This document shows, piece after piece, positions 29,105 to 32,210 of a DNA stretch of 32,210 nt (the stretch's first letter is position 1; every line of letters begins with the position of its first letter). The stretch lies in NCBI GenBank assembly GCA_001773775.1, contig MEXR01000043.1, positions 1 to 32,210 on the forward strand. Reading direction: 5' to 3'. Source of the DNA: Candidatus Amesbacteria bacterium RIFOXYB1_FULL_44_23. GTDB lineage: Bacteria; Patescibacteriota; Microgenomatia; CAZETR01; Amesbacteraceae. The notes beneath the pieces were generated by a model, which saw only the letters and a program-made list of their open reading frames with translations, searched no databases and was not told where the DNA came from. The position numbers were made by a program, and so were the translations under genes.

Positions 29105-29830
29105 ATGAAAACGGTGGTACTTTTACAAGGATTTCCCGAGGCATTCTTATCTAAAAAGACTTTGATACATTCTTACTTCGAAGACAATAAATATCGAATT
29201 GTGCTACCGGATTTGAATTCTGAAAGTTTGTTTGACTCTGAATTTGTTCTGAGTGATGTTGAATCTAAATTGGACGGAAAATCTCCTGATGTAATTGTTG
29301 GAGTGTCCATGGGTGGGTTACTGGCTCCTGTATTGGCAAACAGATACCCCAAATCTAAATTGGTCCTAGTTGCTACGGGACCTTATTTTAAAACTAAAAT
29401 TTCTGCATACAATCTTCTGGTTGCGCTGGAGGCACGTGACAAAAAAACGATTTTGATTAGAATTCTAAGATTAATTCCCAGGGGTTTGTTTAGGTTTGCT
29501 TACAAAAATTTCAATCGCAGTAGCACCATATCTGATGTTGAGTATGCGCAAAGGGCAGATGAAAATTTTGACGGAGTAATGAGTATCCCAGTCGAAAATA
29601 TTAAACTGATATTAAAATTTGTTAGTAAAACAAATAACACAAATGTTCTTGGGAATTTGTTAAATCGAACGCTGATATTTGCCGGTAAATCTGACTTATT
29701 GATGCCTCTTGCTTTATCCAGGCAGTTGCAGTCCCTGTTACAAAACAGCCAATTAATTGTAAATGAAAGAAATCATCATGACGTTTTCACTAAATCCGAA
29801 TTTGTGCATTTAGATAAGTTTTTGAGCTGA
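29105..29830 (+). CDS. Alpha/beta hydrolase
   Basis: A 241-residue soluble hydrolase with the fold's standard marks: strand and oxyanion loop VVLLQGFPEA (in place of HG), the nucleophile elbow VGVSMGGLLAP with Ser68, a late Asp in FAGKSDLLMP (about 199) and the catalytic His in VNERNHHDVF (about 224). An inserted lid lies around residues 100-150. The substrate cannot be inferred: esterases, lipases and C-C hydrolases share this layout. It is AT-rich like its neighbours, and the HD gene starts one base after its stop, so co-expression is likely. Confidence 0.85.
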   Translation: MKTVVLLQGFPEAFLSKKTLIHSYFEDNKYRIVLPDLNSESLFDSEFVLSDVESKLDGKSPDVIVGVSMGGLLAPVLANRYPKSKLVLVATGPYFKTKISAYNLLVALEARDKKTILIRILRLIPRGLFRFAYKNFNRSSTISDVEYAQRADENFDGVMSIPVENIKLILKFVSKTNNTNVLGNLLNRTLIFAGKSDLLMPLALSRQLQSLLQNSQLIVNERNHHDVFTKSEFVHLDKFLS

Positions 29831-29831
29831 A

Positions 29832-30431
29832 ATGAAGACGAAGGTGCTTTTCCAGATCAAGAAATTTGCCAAGTCAGAGTATGAGCAGTCTGGTGACTCT
29901 CAACATGATTTTGGACATGCGGAAAGAGTGGCCAACAATTGTGAGTTAATAGTCAGAGCATTGAAACTAGATAATAAAGTCAATGGCAGACTACTGACTG
30001 CGGCTTCTTATTTGCATGATGTTGTTTCGGCAAGAAAAATTATGAAAAATTATTTATTGAATCATATATTCGAAAAAAACTTGAATAGAAAATTCTTATC
30101 AAAAATTTTGGATAATTTTGACTTAACTTCAGCAGAAAAGCAGGTCCTGAAAAATTCCATTGTAAATCACCCGTATTCGATCCCCTACCGGATTTCAAAT
30201 AAACACAACGATTTATATTCTAAAATTTTGCAGGATGCGGACAGTTTAGATTATGTGTCGCCGATAAGAGAAAAAAGTTTTTTGTACAAATCTGGAAGGT
30301 TGATGCAAAAGTTGACGACTGTTTACATGACTTACATCAGAAAGAATTTGAAAAGCTACCTAAACTTTCCCGAGATATTGTCAAAGCTGGAACTAGATGG
30401 GTTGACGGCCGGACACGTAAACAAGACCTGA
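29832..30431 (+). CDS. HD-domain phosphohydrolase
   Basis: A 199-residue soluble protein with a clear HD domain: HDFGHAERVANNCELIV (His25, His29), AASYLHDVVSARK (His62-Asp63), VNHPYSIPYR and LQDADSLDYVSPI (distal Asp). This resembles the YedJ-like HD proteins, metal-dependent phosphohydrolases acting on nucleotides or other phosphoesters. The second motif and the DADSLD motif are complete, so activity is expected. The start lies one base after the hydrolase stop. The last 39 nt overlap the convergent gene at 30393. Low G+C sets it apart from the genes to its right. Confidence 0.8.
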   Translation: MKTKVLFQIKKFAKSEYEQSGDSQHDFGHAERVANNCELIVRALKLDNKVNGRLLTAASYLHDVVSARKIMKNYLLNHIFEKNLNRKFLSKILDNFDLTSAEKQVLKNSIVNHPYSIPYRISNKHNDLYSKILQDADSLDYVSPIREKSFLYKSGRLMQKLTTVYMTYIRKNLKSYLNFPEILSKLELDGLTAGHVNKT

Positions 30432-31025
30432 TTTTATGACCAGGGTTTTAATTTCTATTCGGAATAGCTGTGAAAGTGAGTCTCCAAGCAGTCTGGCTAC
30501 CATTTTGTCGGGTTCAAATTCAGGTCGGTTGAAATTTATTTTGGAAATATTTAATTTTTCGGTTTTGATATTAAGTACGCTATCGGTTACCGACAATTGG
30601 CAACGTAGGTCTATTGCAGAAACGGAGGGCAGCATTTTGAATATGGTGTTTAATATCGGAGGAACGTTACCGCTGTCGTTTTCATAAAGAAAACGGACAA
30701 TCTTTTCAAAACTGATTTTTCCGACCAGCTCTGCAACCCCATCCCGAGGAAATTTGACAGTGGCTTGGTATAGTGGCAGAAACTCATTTGCAGGACGATT
30801 GAGGTATTCGTTTATTTGGGATTGGGATAAGGAAGTTTCAAAGGCTTCGTATCTGGTTGGCGGCATGGGCGTGGGAGTGTCGGGGTTAGCCAGAGAGACT
30901 ATCTGGCGAGTGGCGTTTGACAGAGGTCTTAGATTGATGACTAATACCGTCAGAAGAATCAAGGACGGTATTATGATGGCTGCCCAGGCTAACAAGTGTT
31001 TGGCCGGTAATTTGCTCTTGGCCAT
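30393..31025 (-). CDS. Unrecognised membrane-anchored protein (210 residues)
   Basis: An N-terminal signal anchor (LLAWAAIIIPSLILLTVLVI) after a basic start MAKSKLPAK, a Pro/Thr spacer (NPDTPTPMPPTRYEAF), and an extracytoplasmic domain with QSQINEYLNRP near its start, then strands VKFPRDGVAELVGKIS, LRCQLSVTDSVLNIKTEKLN and IKTLVIKSGLVYVSG. The pattern SQ-INEYL followed by long amphipathic strands is like lipid-carrier or tubular-type domains (LolA/DUF2993-like); that is only a hint. It is the last gene of a minus-strand operon, 2 nt after the RNA methyltransferase stop. Confidence 0.7.
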   Translation of the reverse strand: MAKSKLPAKHLLAWAAIIIPSLILLTVLVINLRPLSNATRQIVSLANPDTPTPMPPTRYEAFETSLSQSQINEYLNRPANEFLPLYQATVKFPRDGVAELVGKISFEKIVRFLYENDSGNVPPILNTIFKMLPSVSAIDLRCQLSVTDSVLNIKTEKLNISKINFNRPEFEPDKMVARLLGDSLSQLFRIEIKTLVIKSGLVYVSGRQPI

Positions 31026-31027
31026 AT

Positions 31028-31741
31028 CTAGTTTTGAGTATAAGCGGCGTAGGCGGCGATGGCAACTGCAGAGCTGAGATTTAAACTGTCTATACCCTTT
31101 GTGTGAGGGATTACTACAGGTGTGCCAAGGCGAGAGAATTCTTCAGGCAGCCCGTCGCTTTCACTGCCAAAAATTAGCGAATAGGGTGAGGTAAAGTTGG
31201 TGTTTGGAAGCGATGCCTTGGCATTTGTCATGAATGGATAATAATTGGCTTTGAACTTCTGAGAATAATCAGTAAAACTTTCAAAATATGAAAAATTGAT
31301 TTTAAAGATTGCGCCCATGGAAGACCGGATTACCTTGGGGTCAAAAATGTCGACTGCCGGCTTGATCAGAGCCAGATTATGAAAATTAAATCCCACCAGA
31401 GTTCTAACTATCGATCCTAAATTCCCCATATCCTGGGGGCTGACTAAGACTATATGGTTAGATTTGGGATCGAGAGAACAGGTAAATTTGTTAAATACCC
31501 CCATGGCATAAGCGTTGGGAGCGGCTCCCAATTTGGAAAGAGCCGGGTCATTTTGGGAAACAGGAATTTGATTTAGCCGGCAAATTTCCAATAGTCGATG
31601 CACTCCGGAATTAGCTGAAGCTTTGGAGCTAATAATGACCTGAGAAAGTATTTGGGGGTTATTTATGGCCAATTCGAGGGTGGGAAAAACGCCAAAGGAG
31701 TACGAATGATTAAAGTCGGATTTGTAGGATTTTAAGGTCAT
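31028..31741 (-). CDS. SpoU/TrmH-family RNA 2'-O-methyltransferase
   Basis: A 237-residue member of the SPOUT superfamily: these trefoil-knot enzymes methylate ribose in tRNA or rRNA using SAM. All three motifs are present: MGNLGSIVRTLVGF (motif 1, with the catalytic Arg), LIFGSESDGLPEEF (motif 2) and GIDSLNLSSAVAIAAYAAY (motif 3, SLNLS-AVAI). An N-terminal substrate-binding part of about 90 residues is like that of RlmB and TsnR. The target nucleotide cannot be told. Its ATG overlaps the stop of the upstream methyltransferase (ATGA, 4 nt), and the next gene starts 2 nt after its stop, so it sits in an operon. Confidence 0.9.
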   Translation of the reverse strand: MTLKSYKSDFNHSYSFGVFPTLELAINNPQILSQVIISSKASANSGVHRLLEICRLNQIPVSQNDPALSKLGAAPNAYAMGVFNKFTCSLDPKSNHIVLVSPQDMGNLGSIVRTLVGFNFHNLALIKPAVDIFDPKVIRSSMGAIFKINFSYFESFTDYSQKFKANYYPFMTNAKASLPNTNFTSPYSLIFGSESDGLPEEFSRLGTPVVIPHTKGIDSLNLSSAVAIAAYAAYTQN

Positions 31742-32210
31742 ATTTTTTGTGCCAGTATGGCCATAAACAACGGAAATTCTGTTCTGGCCCTGTTTTCTGA
31801 CTTAGAGTTTTTGCCCTGACTTTGTTTGTCAGACGTCCATTCTTCCAAACTTGAAACCAATAATCCGGCCTGTTTGAGACTGGCAAAGTAATCAGACAAA
31901 GGACGGTGATAGCTCCATGTTACAGGGCTGTTTTTTTGTCCGGGATGAATATTAATGGGAATTTCCAAAGGTGAAAGGTATCGATTAATCCGGCGATACT
32001 GAAGCTTGTTCTGGGGGTCAGTTTCCCAAGATGATTGGCGGGGAATACGAAAACACGGGTGGTTAAGCACAATCAGCAGACGGCCGTTTTTAGTTAAATG
32101 AGCAGCAGCAAGCTTAGTAGCGGAATCGGAATTGTTAACATTTTGTAGCGAAAGAATAAACACGGCGTGAGTAAAATCAAAAGCGGCATCATAGGGTTGG
32201 GTTACGTCTG
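31738..32210 (-). CDS. SAM-dependent methyltransferase, C-terminal part (truncated by window)
   Basis: The frame is open to the right edge; a GTG at 32163 is only an internal codon, because the upstream residues DVTQPYDAAFDFTHAVFILS continue a Rossmann-type methyltransferase. The visible part fits the second half of a class I enzyme: YDAAFDFTHAVFILSLQNV (motif IV and following helix), HLTKNGRLLIVLNHPCFRIP (strand 5), then an insertion and EFPLFMAILAQKI, the final strand. The SAM-binding motif lies outside the window. The sequence NHPCFRIPRQSSWE is typical of UbiE/Methyltransf_11-like enzymes of this phylum. Overlap with the SpoU gene by 4 nt suggests coupled translation. Confidence 0.8.
   Translation of the reverse strand, partial: DVTQPYDAAFDFTHAVFILSLQNVNNSDSATKLAAAHLTKNGRLLIVLNHPCFRIPRQSSWETDPQNKLQYRRINRYLSPLEIPINIHPGQKNSPVTWSYHRPLSDYFASLKQAGLLVSSLEEWTSDKQSQGKNSKSENRARTEFPLFMAILAQKI

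Noticed and set aside
28836-30440. Duplicate of the tRNA-Gln 3' end as an attachment site
   Set aside because: No repeat of the T-arm or acceptor sequence was found near the right end of the AT-rich unit.
1-32210. Recoded UGA (glycine), as in Gracilibacteria and Absconditabacteria
   Set aside because: UGA ends several genes in tight ATGA overlaps (22755-22758, 31738-31741) and at 10338, so it acts as stop.
1-32210. CRISPR arrays, transposases or rRNA genes
   Set aside because: No spaced direct repeats, transposase motifs or rRNA signatures were seen.

Overview
The window looks like a chromosomal segment of a small-genome bacterium of the Candidate Phyla Radiation (Patescibacteria), most likely the Microgenomates side. 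This is inference: genes are short-spaced, many proteins are unrecognised, most tRNAs lack an encoded CCA, there is a VirD4/TraG-like ATPase of the kind common in these genomes, and UGA acts as a normal stop. There is no rRNA or ribosomal protein gene here to fix the taxon.

Layout. 1-2009: a partial unknown gene, the transglycosylase mltG, and a convergent P-loop kinase-like gene. 2022-3248: metK on the minus strand behind a SAM-I (S-box) riboswitch whose last hairpin covers the ribosome binding site. 3269-9355: a three-gene minus-strand polysaccharide operon with its own promoter: a NodC/hyaluronan-synthase-like GT2, a 1188-residue heparinase-type lyase fused to a NodB-type deacetylase domain, and a lyase-like jelly-roll protein. 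9380-11402: nrdR, a Nudix hydrolase and a queuosine salvage glycosylase (Qng1 family), overlapping or close together. 11512-13861: plus-strand genes for an unknown protein, an HD nucleotidase, a TadA/dCMP-type deaminase and a methyltransferase. 13889-16316: small genes, a CYTH triphosphatase, tRNA-His with an HNH nuclease gene ending inside it, and a free-standing ATP-cone. 16310-22120: unknown membrane and HD-like proteins, a SurA_N-like protein and the VirD4-like ATPase.

22200-27140 is the most unusual part. A near-consensus promoter drives a leader of about 420 nt rich in hairpins, then a 32-codon ORF coupled by an ATGA overlap to a secreted, Thr/Pro-stalked, C-terminally anchored surface protein. 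A perfect 10-bp inverted repeat follows its stop. About 220 nt further on there is what reads as a complete type III hammerhead ribozyme (24276-24336), 28 nt before the start of a two-gene unit encoding a 97-residue protein and an 833-residue membrane protein with a CHAP-like peptidase domain. The parts suggest an RNA-controlled cell-surface module.

27148-28862 holds a candidate unassigned structured RNA (27161-27299), tRNA-Arg(UCU), tRNA-Lys(CUU), a membrane protein gene and tRNA-Gln(UUG). The candidate RNA, tRNA-Arg and tRNA-Gln share the promoter core TAAAATTG. 28901-30431 is a visibly AT-rich three-gene unit; 30393-32210 holds a minus-strand operon with a SpoU-type RNA methyltransferase and a methyltransferase cut by the window edge.

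A further theme: many genes have no Shine-Dalgarno sequence but a good -10 box 5-11 nt before the start codon, which suggests leaderless mRNAs. The long leaders (metK, surface protein) stand out against this.
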